In this document: piece after piece, positions 34,398 to 43,423 of the stretch
Numbering within the stretch: position 1 is the stretch's first letter
Layout: each line of letters starts with the position of its first letter
Assembly: GCA_900552685.1 (NCBI GenBank)
Contig: USAJ01000004.1
Span: 1 to 64,000 of the forward strand
Source of the DNA: an uncultured Collinsella sp.
Lineage (GTDB): Bacteria > Actinomycetota > Coriobacteriia > Coriobacteriales > Coriobacteriaceae
DNA length: 64,000 nucleotides
Direction: 5' to 3'
Program-made: the position numbers and the translations under genes
The notes under the pieces: generated by a model
Told to the model about the DNA's origin: nothing
Databases searched by the model: none
Seen by the model: the letters and a program-made list of their open reading frames with translations, nothing else

Positions 34398-35309
34398 ATG
34401 AACGCTTCATCGCTTTCCTTCCAAGACATCATCCTGCGCCTCCAGCAGTACTGGGGCGAGCAGGGCTGCGTCATTATGCAGCCCTATGACTCCGAGGTCG
34501 GTGCCGGTACCTTCCATACCGCGACCACGCTGCGCTCGCTCGGTCCCGCCGAGTGGCGCACCTGCTATGCGCAGCCTTGCCGCCGTCCCGCCGACGGCCG
34601 CTACGGCGAGAACCCCAACCGCATGCAGCACTACTATCAGTTCCAGGTGCTCATCAAGCCCTCACCGGTCAACGCCCAGGAGCTTTACCTGGGGTCTCTT
34701 GCCGCTATCGGTCTGGACCCCAACGACCATGACGTCCGCTTTGTCGAGGACGACTGGGAGAGCCCGACGCTCGGCGCCTGGGGCCTTGGCTGGGAGGTCT
34801 GGCTCAACGGCATGGAGGTCACGCAGTTTACGTACTTCCAGCAGGTAGGCGGCATCGAGGTCGACCCCGTACCCGTCGAGATCACCTATGGCCTAGAGCG
34901 CATTGCCATGTATGCGCAGGGCGTTAACTCGGTCTACGACTTGGTGTGGAGCTACCTGCCCGACGGCACGCCCATGACCTATGGCGACGTGTTCCTCGAG
35001 AACGAGCGCGAGTTCAGTGCCTATAACTTTGAGGTCGCAAACGTCGAGATGATACGTCAGAAGTTTGATGACTACGAGGCCGAGTGCCATTCCTGCCTGG
35101 AGCGCAAGCTGCCGCTGCCGGCATATGACTGCGTCATGAAGTGCAGCCACGCTTTCAACCTGCTCGATGCCCGCGGCGCCCTGTCCGCGGTCGAGCGTGC
35201 CAACTACATCCTGCGCGTCCGCGCCGTCGCCAAGGCGTGCTGCGAGGCCTACATGGCCGAGGTCGCCGGAGTCAACGAGAATGCCGACCAGGAAGGCGAG
35301 GTGGCGTAA
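34398..35309 (+). CDS. glyQ: glycyl-tRNA synthetase alpha subunit
   Basis: The catalytic subunit of the alpha2beta2 glycyl-tRNA synthetase. The 303-residue protein begins with SFQDIILRLQQYWGEQGCVIMQPYD-type residues, the family signature. It also has RRPADGRYGENPNR and YFQQVGGIEVDPVPVEITYGLERI. A TATAGT at 34346-34351 is a candidate -10 box in the short gap after lepB. glyS follows three bases later. Confidence 0.96.
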   Translation: MNASSLSFQDIILRLQQYWGEQGCVIMQPYDSEVGAGTFHTATTLRSLGPAEWRTCYAQPCRRPADGRYGENPNRMQHYYQFQVLIKPSPVNAQELYLGSLAAIGLDPNDHDVRFVEDDWESPTLGAWGLGWEVWLNGMEVTQFTYFQQVGGIEVDPVPVEITYGLERIAMYAQGVNSVYDLVWSYLPDGTPMTYGDVFLENEREFSAYNFEVANVEMIRQKFDDYEAECHSCLERKLPLPAYDCVMKCSHAFNLLDARGALSAVERANYILRVRAVAKACCEAYMAEVAGVNENADQEGEVA

Positions 35310-35312
35310 GCC

Positions 35313-37409
35313 ATGGCAGACGCTAAGGATTTCCTGTTTGAGATCGGTACGGAGGAAATGCCCTCCGCACCGCTGAACAATGCCGTCAAGCAGCTTGGCA
35401 CCATGATTGCCAAGGGTCTCGACGAGGCCGGCCTGGCCCACGGCGAGGTCCGCGTGATCTCGAGCCCGCGTCGTCTGGCTGCGCTCGTGGCCGACGTCGC
35501 CACCGCGACCGATGAGGTTCACGAGGTCAAGCGTGGTCCCGCGGCAAACATTGCCTTTGATGCCGACGGCAACGCCACCAAGGCCGCCCAGGGCTTCGCT
35601 CGCAAGTGCGGTGTGGCTGCCGAGGACCTGGTCCGTCGCGAGGACACTGACGGTCGCGAGTATGTGTTCGCCGAGAAGAACATTCCCTCCGCACCGGCTA
35701 CGCCGATTCTGACCGCTCTGTGCGAGAAGACCATCGCCGGCCTGCAGTGGCCCAACTACCGCAGCCAGCGTTGGGGTCACGAGCATGCGACCTTTGTTCG
35801 TCCGGTCCGCTGGATCTGCTGCCTTTTGGGCGAGGATGTTGTGCCCGTGTCGTTTGCCGACGTGACGAGTGGCAACACCACGCGTGGTCATCGCGTACTT
35901 GGCCCTGGCGACCATGTGGTCGCCAGCCCCGCCGTCTACGAGCAGGTGCTCGAGGACGCCGGCGTGCTTTCTGCCGAGCGTCGTCGTGAAGCCATCCTTG
36001 CCGGTATCGCCGAGGTCGAGGCTGCGCGCCCCGGTTGCCATGTCGACACGCCCAAGAAGGTCTTCGAGGAGGTCATCAACCTCTGCGAGTGGCCGACGGT
36101 GCTTGTCGGTACCTTCGATGAGGAGTTCCTCAAGGTCCCGCACGAGATCATCTGCGAGTCCATGCTCACCAACCAGCGCTACTTCCCGATCTATGACGGC
36201 GAGGGCAAGCTCACGCGTGAGTTCGTGGTCGTCTCCAACAGCAAGCCCGAGAACGCCGAGCGCGTGATCGACGGCAACGAGCGCGTCGTGCGTGCCCGTC
36301 TGGACGATGCCAAGTTCTTCTACGAGGAGGACCTGAAGATTTCCCTCGACGAGTTCCGTGAGCGTCTGGCCAAGGTCGCCTTCCAGGAGAAGCTCGGTAG
36401 CGTGCTCGCCAAGTCCGAGCGTATTGAGCAGCTCGCGCTTGCCATCGCCCGCGAGGCCCATCTGGGCGCCCACCTTGCCGCCGATGCCGCTCGCGCCGCT
36501 CACCTGTGCAAGGCCGACCTTGTATCCAACGCCGTCGTTGAGTTCACGAGCCAGCAGGGCGTGATGGGTGGTTATTACGCTTCCGCGATGGGGGAGAACG
36601 ACGAGGTCGCCCACGCCATTCGCGATCACTATCGTCCCCGCTTTGCCGGTGACGAGCTGCCCGAGGGCACCGCTGGCTGCATCGTGGCCTGTGCCGACAA
36701 GCTCGATACCATTGCCGGTATCTTTGCCATCGGCGAGCCCCCGACCGGCTCCTCCGACCCCTATGCGCTGCGTCGTGCCGCTATCGGCATCATCAACATC
36801 CTGCGCGACCGCCTGCCGATCGACCCCACGTCGCTCATCGACTTTGCGCTCGAGCTCTATAGTGAGCAGGGCATTGAGTTTGACGCCGCCGAAGTCGCCC
36901 AGCAGGTTCGTGACTTCTTCCATGGCCGCCTGGTGAGCATGGCCCGCGACGAGAAGATCCCGGCCGATACCGTTGCCGCCGTCTCTGCGGTGCACATCAT
37001 CGCCCCGTCCGTCTTCTTCGCCCGCTGCGCCGCCCTCGACGAGGCTCGCAAGAACGACGCCGAGACCTTTGACAACCTGGCGACGGCCTATGCCCGTGCC
37101 GCGCATATCTCCAAGCCCGAGCTGGGCGCGGAGTACGACCGCGCCCTGATGGGCGAGGTCGAGCTCGCGCTTGCCGATGCCTCCGAGGCTGCTCAGACCG
37201 CTGTCGACGCCGCCCTTGCTGCCGAGGATTACCCGGCCGCATTTGCGGCCCTTGCCGCCCTGCGCGCCCCCATCGACCGCTTCTTCGATGAGGTTATGGT
37301 CATGGACAAGGACGAGCAGCTCCGCGATAATCGCCTTAAGCTGCTCAACCGCTTCGAGGCCGTTTTCTCCGGCATCGCCAACATCGGTGAGCTTGCTCGT
37401 AAAAAGTAA
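35313..37409 (+). CDS. glyS: glycyl-tRNA synthetase beta subunit
   Basis: A 698-residue tRNA-binding partner of GlyQ. It begins DFLFEIGTEEMPSAPL, the family opening. It also carries RWGHEHATFVRPVRWI, an HD-like segment with GGYYASAMGE, and a C-terminal anticodon-binding helical domain. Start and stop fit the usual length of about 690. It is three bases after glyQ and 34 bases before the PPDK regulator gene. Confidence 0.96.
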   Translation: MADAKDFLFEIGTEEMPSAPLNNAVKQLGTMIAKGLDEAGLAHGEVRVISSPRRLAALVADVATATDEVHEVKRGPAANIAFDADGNATKAAQGFARKCGVAAEDLVRREDTDGREYVFAEKNIPSAPATPILTALCEKTIAGLQWPNYRSQRWGHEHATFVRPVRWICCLLGEDVVPVSFADVTSGNTTRGHRVLGPGDHVVASPAVYEQVLEDAGVLSAERRREAILAGIAEVEAARPGCHVDTPKKVFEEVINLCEWPTVLVGTFDEEFLKVPHEIICESMLTNQRYFPIYDGEGKLTREFVVVSNSKPENAERVIDGNERVVRARLDDAKFFYEEDLKISLDEFRERLAKVAFQEKLGSVLAKSERIEQLALAIAREAHLGAHLAADAARAAHLCKADLVSNAVVEFTSQQGVMGGYYASAMGENDEVAHAIRDHYRPRFAGDELPEGTAGCIVACADKLDTIAGIFAIGEPPTGSSDPYALRRAAIGIINILRDRLPIDPTSLIDFALELYSEQGIEFDAAEVAQQVRDFFHGRLVSMARDEKIPADTVAAVSAVHIIAPSVFFARCAALDEARKNDAETFDNLATAYARAAHISKPELGAEYDRALMGEVELALADASEAAQTAVDAALAAEDYPAAFAALAALRAPIDRFFDEVMVMDKDEQLRDNRLKLLNRFEAVFSGIANIGELARKK

Positions 37410-37443
37410 GCCAGCCTACGCGTAAGCGCAAAAGGAGCCCCGC

Positions 37444-38319
37444 ATGGATTGCCCGGTCACCGCTCGTCCCACCGTTATCGTTATCTCCGACTCGCTCGGC
37501 GATACCGCTTGTGAGGTGGTGCTTGCGGCGTCCGGGCAATTTGATGAAGGGGCTTTTCGTCTCTTGCGCCTTCCCAAGGTGAACTCTGTGGAGCAGGTCA
37601 AGTCGTTTGTGGGCCAGCGCGTTGATGCGGACCATCGCGATATCGCCGTGTTCCACACCATTGTCGATCCGGCGCTTCGCGCCCGTGTGCTCGATTACCT
37701 GGGCATGCTGCATATCCGTTCGGTCGACCTGATCGGCCCGACGCTCGCCGTGCTATCGTCGCTCATCGGTGTGCCGCCCAAGGGCGTTGCGGGCGTGATT
37801 CACAAGACCGATGACCGCTATTTCCATCGTATCGAGGCCATGGAGTATTTCGTTGAGCACGATGACGGGCGCGGCTGCGACGATCTGTCGGGTGCCGATA
37901 TCGTGCTGCTGGGCGTATCGCGCACGTCCAAGACGCCGCTGTCGATGTATTTGGCCTATCAGGGCTACAAGGTCGCCAATGTCCCACTGGCGCATGGCAT
38001 GGAGCCGCCCAAGTCGATTTACGAGGTCGACCCGATGCGCCTCTTCGGCCTGATTTCGACCGTCGATGTGATTTCCGAAATTCGCGATAGCCGCTTGGGC
38101 GATGACTACGCTCGTGCCGTTGCCGGCTCCTATGCCGAGCCCGAGAGCGTGCACAGCGAGCTCGAGGAAGCCCGTGCGCTCATGAAGCGCCTAGGCTGCT
38201 TTGTGGTGCGTACCGACGGCAAGGCCATCGAAGAAAGCGCTGCCGAGATCATTAGCCACTTGGAGGAAATCCAAGAAGCTCGTGCCCGCCGCGCCGCCCG
38301 TCGAACTCAACAAAAGTAG
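37444..38319 (+). CDS. ppsR: pyruvate, phosphate dikinase regulatory protein (PDRP, DUF299)
   Basis: A bifunctional kinase and phosphorylase that switches PPDK off with ADP and on with Pi by modifying a Thr beside the catalytic His. The 291-residue protein has the DUF299 P-loop-like GVSRTSKTPLSMYLA near residue 156 and IVISDSLGDTACEVV near the N-terminus. ppdK lies directly downstream, which supports PPDK rather than PEP synthase as target. ATG 37444 is preceded by AAAAGGAG. The C-terminus is Arg-rich. Confidence 0.93.
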   Translation: MDCPVTARPTVIVISDSLGDTACEVVLAASGQFDEGAFRLLRLPKVNSVEQVKSFVGQRVDADHRDIAVFHTIVDPALRARVLDYLGMLHIRSVDLIGPTLAVLSSLIGVPPKGVAGVIHKTDDRYFHRIEAMEYFVEHDDGRGCDDLSGADIVLLGVSRTSKTPLSMYLAYQGYKVANVPLAHGMEPPKSIYEVDPMRLFGLISTVDVISEIRDSRLGDDYARAVAGSYAEPESVHSELEEARALMKRLGCFVVRTDGKAIEESAAEIISHLEEIQEARARRAARRTQQK

Positions 38320-38410
38320 CTACTTATGGTAAAGCGATTTATCAATTTCTACCGCTTTTAACCTGCAATTACAGTGTAATGGTATCTTCATAAGGTAACC
38401 ACCTTCACCT

Positions 38411-38441
38411 ACCGTTTACCGCCAGTTTTAGCACGTTTACC
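38411..38441 (+). repeat. CGTTTACC repeats upstream of ppdK
   Basis: ACCGTTTACC (38411-38420) and CACGTTTACC (38432-38441) start 21 bases apart, two helical turns. A weaker relative, ACCGCTTTTAACC, is at 38351. They lie just upstream of the ppdK promoter, where an activator could bind. Confidence 0.3.
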
Positions 38442-38459
38442 AAACCGCGCATCCTCTGC

Positions 38460-38488
38460 TTAAGCCTGCTCAAAACCCGCCGTATAGT
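38460..38488 (+). promoter_or_regulatory. promoter of ppdK
   Basis: TTAAGC (38460-38465) and TATAGT (38483-38488) are 17 bases apart, 75 bases before the GTG start. Confidence 0.55.
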
Positions 38489-38563
38489 TCCCTCACGGCC
38501 CGCATCTGGCGGGTCGATTCGTTACCACGGTCGTGCGCGTAAGTGCATGGAAGGGGAAGTATC

Positions 38564-41314
38564 GTGAGCGATTGCAAGAGGGTTTACCGTTTTGGAACCG
38601 ACGCCCAGGGCACCTGTGTCACTGAGGGCGACAAGTCCATGAACTTCGTGCTTGGCGGCAAGGGCGCAAACCTTGCCGAGATGAGCCGCATCGGCCTGCC
38701 GGTTCCCGGTGGCTTTACCATTACCTGCCAGACTTGCGTCGAGTACTCCGGTGCCGGCAACGTGTGGCCCGAGGGCGCACTCGATGAGATCGTTGCTGCC
38801 GAGGCGGACCTCGAGGCCCGCTGCGGCAAGAAGCTCGGTGACGCCAACGACCCGCTGCTCGTGTCGGTTCGTTCGGGCGCTCCTTTCTCCATGCCCGGTA
38901 TGATGGACACGGTCCTCAACTTGGGCCTCAATGACGATTCCGTCCAGGGCCTCATCGCGCAGACGCAGAACCCGCGTTTTGCTTGGGATAGCTACCGCCG
39001 CTTTATTCAGATGTTCTCCAACGTCGTTATGGGCGTTGACGCCGACCTGTTCGAGAACGCCCTGACCCAGGCCCGTCTGGTCGCCGGCGTTCGCGTCGAT
39101 TCCGAGCTTTCGGCCGAGGACCTGCAGGAGCTCGTCGAGACCTTTAAGGGCATCTTCTCCGAGAACGTCGATGCTTCCCTGTATCCCGAGCTCGAGGTCG
39201 CTGACGGCAAGCCCGTTTTCCCGCACGACCCGGAGCTTCAGCTACGCCTTGCAATTCAGGCCGTCTTTGGCAGCTGGATGAACGAGCGTGCCTGCATCTA
39301 CCGCAAGCAGCATGGCATTTCCGACGACCTCGGCACCGCCGTCAACGTGCAGGCCATGGCCTTTGGCAACAAGGGCGAGACCTCTGCGACAGGCGTCGCC
39401 TTTACGCGTAATCCGGCCGACGGCACCAAGGAGTTCTACGGTGACTTTTTGGTTAATGCCCAGGGCGAGGACGTCGTCGCCGGTATCCGCAACACCGAGC
39501 CCATCGCCGACCTCAAGACCACCCCGGGCCTCGAGTCCGCAGGTGAGGAGCTCGAGCGCGTGTTCCTGACGCTCGAGGATCATTACCGCGATATGTGCGA
39601 TATCGAGTTCACCATCGAGCAAGGCAAGCTCTGGATGCTCCAGACCCGCGTGGGCAAGCGTACCGCCACCGCCGCCCTGCGCATCGCCATCGAAATGGTC
39701 GAGGAAGGCCTGATCACCCGCGAAGAGGCCGTGAGCCGCATCGATCCCGCGCAGCTCGACCAGCTCCTTCACCCGCAGTTTGACGCCTCCAAGAAGTACG
39801 AGGCTCTCGCCAGCGGTCTTAATGCCAGCCCCGGTGCCGCCGTGGGCGAGGTCGTGTTCTCGAGCGACGACGCTGTCGCGCGTTCCGCCGAGGGTCACAA
39901 GGTCATTCTGGTTCGTTGGGAGACCAACCCCGACGACCTGAAGGGCATGGTCGCCGCCGAGGGCATCCTGACCAGCCACGGTGGCAAGACGAGCCATGCC
40001 GCCGTTATCGCCCGCGGCATGGGTACGCCCTGCGTCTGCGGCGTTGAGCGCTTCCACATCGACGCCGCCGAGAAGGTCGTGCGCATCGAGGGCAGTGACC
40101 GCGTGCTGCACGAGGGCGATGTCATCTCCATCGACGGCACCCAGGGCATCGTCGTCGACGGCGCCGTTGATCTGGTTTCGGCCGAGCTCACCGGCGACCT
40201 GGACACCATCCTGTCCTGGGCCGACGAGATTCGCCTGGACGAGACCTGTGGCCATGCCAACCATGTGCGCGTCAACGCCGACAATCCCGAGGATGCCGAG
40301 CTCGCCCTCGAGTTTGGCGCCGAGGCTATTGGCCTGTGCCGCACCGAGCACATGTTCCTGGGCGATCGCAAGAACATCATCCAGAGCTTTATCCTGTCTG
40401 ACGATGAGGCCGTGAAGCAGCAGGCCCTGGCCGACCTGCTCAAGGTTCAGACCGAGGACTTCCTGGCGATGTTCAAGACCATGTCCGGTCGCGATGTGGT
40501 CGTCCGCCTGCTCGATCCGCCGCTTCATGAGTTCCTGGATAATCCTCGCGACCTCGAGGTCGCCATCACCAAGAAGGAAGCCGCCGGCGCCAGCGAGGAA
40601 GAGCTTGCCGTCCTGCGCGCCCGCCTGCGTCGTATCGACGGCATGGTCGAGTCCAACCCGATGCTCGGCCTACGCGGCGTGCGCCTGTCCGTCGTCTTTA
40701 GCGATCTGCCGCTCATGCAGGTCCGCGCCGTCGCCACGGCTGCCGCTCGCCTCATCAAGGAGGGCGTCGATCCGCGTCCCGAGATCATGGTTCCGCTCGT
40801 CTCCATCACGGCCGAGCATGTCCAGACCCGCGAGGTTATCGAGCGCGTAATCGCTGAGGTTTCCGCCGAGGAGGGCGTCGAGTTCAATATTCTCGTGGGC
40901 ACGATGCTCGAGCTGCCGTGCGCCTGCATGGTCGCTGACGAGATCGCCCATCATGCAGACTTCTTCTGCTTTGGCACCAACGACCTCACCCAGACGACCT
41001 TCGGCTTCTCCCGCGACGATGCCGAGGCCAAGTTCATCCCGCTGTACATGCACAAGAAGATCTTGAAGGACAATCCCTTCGAGACCATCGACACGGTAGT
41101 ACTCGAACTGGTGCGCATGGCTGTCGAGAAGGGCCGCGCCACCAACCCCGACATGCACTTTGGCGTGTGCGGCGAGCACGGCGGCGACCCCAAGTCCATC
41201 AAGGGCCTGTTTAACGTGGCCGACGTGGACTACGTGTCCTGCTCGCCCTACCGCGTGCCCCTCGCACGCCTGGCTGCCGCTCAAGCCAAGCTCGAGGCCA
41301 AGCGTTCCGCCTAA
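38564..41314 (+). CDS. ppdK: pyruvate, phosphate dikinase
   Basis: Interconverts pyruvate, ATP and Pi with PEP, AMP and PPi, a glycolytic and gluconeogenic enzyme in anaerobes. The 916-residue protein has the ATP-grasp region GGKGANLAEM. The swivelling domain has TSHGGKTSHAAVIARG, with catalytic His near 478 and the Thr next to it the target of PDRP. The PEP barrel has GLCRTEHMF and GVCGEHGGDP. The GTG at 38564 is chosen because AAGGGG lies eight bases upstream; an in-frame GTG seven codons earlier has none. It supplies PEP, a substrate of the aro operon enzymes at the left of the window. Confidence 0.96.
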   Translation: MSDCKRVYRFGTDAQGTCVTEGDKSMNFVLGGKGANLAEMSRIGLPVPGGFTITCQTCVEYSGAGNVWPEGALDEIVAAEADLEARCGKKLGDANDPLLVSVRSGAPFSMPGMMDTVLNLGLNDDSVQGLIAQTQNPRFAWDSYRRFIQMFSNVVMGVDADLFENALTQARLVAGVRVDSELSAEDLQELVETFKGIFSENVDASLYPELEVADGKPVFPHDPELQLRLAIQAVFGSWMNERACIYRKQHGISDDLGTAVNVQAMAFGNKGETSATGVAFTRNPADGTKEFYGDFLVNAQGEDVVAGIRNTEPIADLKTTPGLESAGEELERVFLTLEDHYRDMCDIEFTIEQGKLWMLQTRVGKRTATAALRIAIEMVEEGLITREEAVSRIDPAQLDQLLHPQFDASKKYEALASGLNASPGAAVGEVVFSSDDAVARSAEGHKVILVRWETNPDDLKGMVAAEGILTSHGGKTSHAAVIARGMGTPCVCGVERFHIDAAEKVVRIEGSDRVLHEGDVISIDGTQGIVVDGAVDLVSAELTGDLDTILSWADEIRLDETCGHANHVRVNADNPEDAELALEFGAEAIGLCRTEHMFLGDRKNIIQSFILSDDEAVKQQALADLLKVQTEDFLAMFKTMSGRDVVVRLLDPPLHEFLDNPRDLEVAITKKEAAGASEEELAVLRARLRRIDGMVESNPMLGLRGVRLSVVFSDLPLMQVRAVATAAARLIKEGVDPRPEIMVPLVSITAEHVQTREVIERVIAEVSAEEGVEFNILVGTMLELPCACMVADEIAHHADFFCFGTNDLTQTTFGFSRDDAEAKFIPLYMHKKILKDNPFETIDTVVLELVRMAVEKGRATNPDMHFGVCGEHGGDPKSIKGLFNVADVDYVSCSPYRVPLARLAAAQAKLEAKRSA

Positions 41315-41353
41315 CGTTTTGGGTTTAGACGCCTAGTGTAGCCCCCCTTCATG

Positions 41354-41381
41354 CCGCCCGTCTCATTTGTGAGACGGGCGG
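41354..41381 (+). terminator. terminator after ppdK
   Basis: A perfect 12-bp stem (41354-41365 with 41370-41381) with loop TTTG. The following T tract is short and interrupted. Confidence 0.65.
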
Positions 41382-41427
41382 TTATCATGTGCGGGTTTTG
41401 TCTTTTTGTCTGCGTAAAAAATTGTTC

Positions 41428-41455
41428 TTGCAGCAGAAACCCGCGCGTGTATACT
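41428..41455 (+). promoter_or_regulatory. promoter of rplS
   Basis: TTGCAG (41428-41433) and TATACT (41450-41455) are 16 bases apart. A leader of about 60 bases follows. It contains a small hairpin (41477-41482 with 41495-41500, GTGCCG/CGGCAC), which could be an L19 leader. Confidence 0.6.
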
Positions 41456-41524
41456 CGAATACGTTTGTTCAACTACGTGCCGGCCAAGGTGGTACGGCAC
41501 CTCTAGAAGAGTAAGGAATTGCAC

Positions 41525-41866
41525 ATGGATTACATCCGCGCAATCGAGCGTCAGCAGATCCGCGAGGACATCCCGCAGGTCCGCGTTGCCGACAACGTCA
41601 AGGTCCACTACCGCATTAAGGAAGGCGACCGCGAGCGCATCCAGGTTTTCCAGGGTGACGTCATCCGCATGGCCGGCGCCGGTGCCCGTGAGACCTTCAC
41701 CGTCCGCAAGATTTCCTTCGGTGTCGGTGTTGAGCGTACCTTCCCGCTTCACAGCCCCAAGATCGCCAAGCTCGAGGTCGTCCGTCATGGTCGCGTCCGT
41801 CGCGCCAAGCTGTACTACCTCCGCGACAAGGTGGGCAAGGCTGCTCGCATCCCCGAGAAGCGCTAA
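41525..41866 (+). CDS. rplS: 50S ribosomal protein L19
   Basis: A 113-residue protein with the family core (DNVKVHYRIKEGDRERIQVFQG, RETFTVRKIS, and GVGVERTFPLHSPKI). ATG 41525 has AAGGA upstream. It is a single-gene transcript with its own promoter and terminator, away from trmD, which is its more usual neighbour. Confidence 0.96.
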   Translation: MDYIRAIERQQIREDIPQVRVADNVKVHYRIKEGDRERIQVFQGDVIRMAGAGARETFTVRKISFGVGVERTFPLHSPKIAKLEVVRHGRVRRAKLYYLRDKVGKAARIPEKR

Positions 41867-41900
41867 GAAGATCGCAGCGTCTGTCCACTCGTTTGGACAA

Positions 41901-41929
41901 AAGGGTCACCTTCGGGTGGCCCTTCTTTT
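41901..41929 (+). terminator. terminator after rplS
   Basis: A 10-bp stem with one G-T pair (41901-41910 with 41915-41924) closes on the stable tetraloop TTCG and is followed by CTTTTTAT. A small TGTCCA/TGGACA hairpin precedes it. Confidence 0.85.
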
Positions 41930-41959
41930 TATCTGATTTGCATGCAAGGAGGCCCCGAT

Positions 41960-42748
41960 ATGGCCAACATGACGAGCTCGGTTTCGGCATCGCAGGTTGC
42001 CGGCGAGCTGGCGAGCGCCACGTTTGAGGAGATCCCCGCCCTCGTGGAGCATTATCGTGAGGATCCGCGTCAGCAAGTGATCAAGGCTTGCGAGCGCGCT
42101 CTTAAGCGCCATGCCAAGGAACTTGCCGAGCGCGAGCGCGTCAACGGCATGTACGAGCTGATGCATGAGCTCGGTGGGGATGGCGTGGTCGTGGGTGTCG
42201 ACGAGGTGGGTCGCGGCTCGGTGGCCGGTCCTTTGACGGTGTGCGCCGTGTGCCTTCCCATGGAGCCGCGCGTCTGGGGCATCAATGATTCCAAAAAGCT
42301 CACGCCGGCGCGCCGCGAGCTGCTCTCGGTGAAGATTGCCGAGGTCGCGACGGCGATTGGTTTTTGCCATATCGCGCCCGCGGACATCGATGATATGGGC
42401 ATGGCCCGCGCCATCCGCGCCGCCGTCGCGGGCGCCGTGGCCGATACGGGGCTCGAGCCCGATTGCGTGCTTATGGACGGTAACCCCTTGGGCGCCGTAC
42501 CCAACGAGCGCGACGTGGTGAAGGGCGATGCCAAAATCGCCTGTATCGCCGCGGCGTCCATCATGGCCAAGGTCACGCGTGACGAGATGATGGTCGAGTA
42601 CGACGCCGAGTATCCCGAGTATCATTTGGCCGAGTCGAAGGGCTATGCAAGCCCCGAGCACATCGAGGCGATTCGCAAACACGGACTTTGTCCGCTGCAC
42701 CGCGTGAGCTTTTGCGGAAACTTTCTGCAGACTGAGCGCCTTTTTTAG
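41960..42748 (+). CDS. rnhB: ribonuclease HII
   Basis: Removes ribonucleotides from DNA. The 262-residue protein has GVDEVGRGSVAGPL with Asp81 and Glu82, DGNPLGAVP for the third acid and IAAASIMAKVTRD. About 75 residues precede the catalytic core, an N-terminal extension seen in several Gram-positive RNases HII. ATG 41960 has AAGGAGG at a good distance; an earlier ATG overlaps that site. Confidence 0.95.
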   Translation: MANMTSSVSASQVAGELASATFEEIPALVEHYREDPRQQVIKACERALKRHAKELAERERVNGMYELMHELGGDGVVVGVDEVGRGSVAGPLTVCAVCLPMEPRVWGINDSKKLTPARRELLSVKIAEVATAIGFCHIAPADIDDMGMARAIRAAVAGAVADTGLEPDCVLMDGNPLGAVPNERDVVKGDAKIACIAAASIMAKVTRDEMMVEYDAEYPEYHLAESKGYASPEHIEAIRKHGLCPLHRVSFCGNFLQTERLF

Positions 42749-42797
42749 GTCAATTGTGGAGACGGGGACCTCTGGCGTTTTATAAACCTGCTGGTAG

Positions 42798-42839
42798 CGG
42801 GCCGTGTGCAACGTGATTGTTGCGTACGGCCCGTTTTTT
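42798..42839 (+). terminator. terminator after rnhB
   Basis: A 15-bp stem with two G-T pairs (42798-42812 with 42819-42833) is followed by TTTTTT, so rnhB is separated from yraN. Confidence 0.85.
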
Positions 42840-42937
42840 GTCGGCATTTGGTCAGCTTTTGGTTTGCTTCCGGTACTTACCCGCATGAAAGGTGCCCTCA
42901 TCATCGGGGCAATGCAGTGTGCGGGAAAGGAGACCCC

Positions 42938-43423
42938 ATGTGTGCCGCAAGCAAAAAGAGCAAGACGCAGCAACTCAAGGAGCGCTGGGAAGACGGCGAG
43001 CTCGACTGCGGGGCAATTACGCCCGGGTTTATCAAAGGGCTCAGTCCCCGCGAGCTCGGCATGCTGGGCGAGCTGATCACCATCGATTACTTTAATGAGC
43101 GTGGATACACCTTGTTGGAGCAGGGCTATCGTTGCATTGAGGGCGAAGCCGATCTGGTGCTGCTCGATGAGCTCGACGATGTCGTGGTGATGGTCGAGGT
43201 CAAGACGAGACGCGTCGCCCTGGATTGCGCCACGCGGGTTTTTCCCGAGGAGGCCGTGGACGCCCAAAAGCAGCGTCGGTATCGCCGTATCGCAAGTTGC
43301 TATCTCATGGAGCACTATCCTCTCAGGTCGATTCGCTTCGATGCCGTGGGCGTCACCATCCGCGGCGGGCATATCGCCGAGATCGAGCACCAGTACAATG
43401 CGTTCGATTGGCAGGTGTCGTGA
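42938..43423 (+). CDS. yraN: UPF0102 (YraN-type) nuclease-like protein
   Basis: A 161-residue protein with a restriction-endonuclease-like core. GEADLVLLD is followed by VVMVEVKTRR, giving the D-(E/Q)xK signature. The biochemical role is not settled in the family. The frame runs open upstream across the rnhB terminator, but ATG 42938 has AAAGGAG just before it and the conserved region follows. Its TGA overlaps the comM ATG (TGATG), and the yraN-comM-dprA order suggests a link to DNA uptake or recombination. Confidence 0.9.
   Translation: MCAASKKSKTQQLKERWEDGELDCGAITPGFIKGLSPRELGMLGELITIDYFNERGYTLLEQGYRCIEGEADLVLLDELDDVVVMVEVKTRRVALDCATRVFPEEAVDAQKQRRYRRIASCYLMEHYPLRSIRFDAVGVTIRGGHIAEIEHQYNAFDWQVS

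Noticed and set aside
42806..42937. A 44-codon N-terminal extension of yraN
   Set aside because: It overlaps the rnhB terminator hairpin, is not conserved in character, and ATG 42938 has a strong ribosome binding site.
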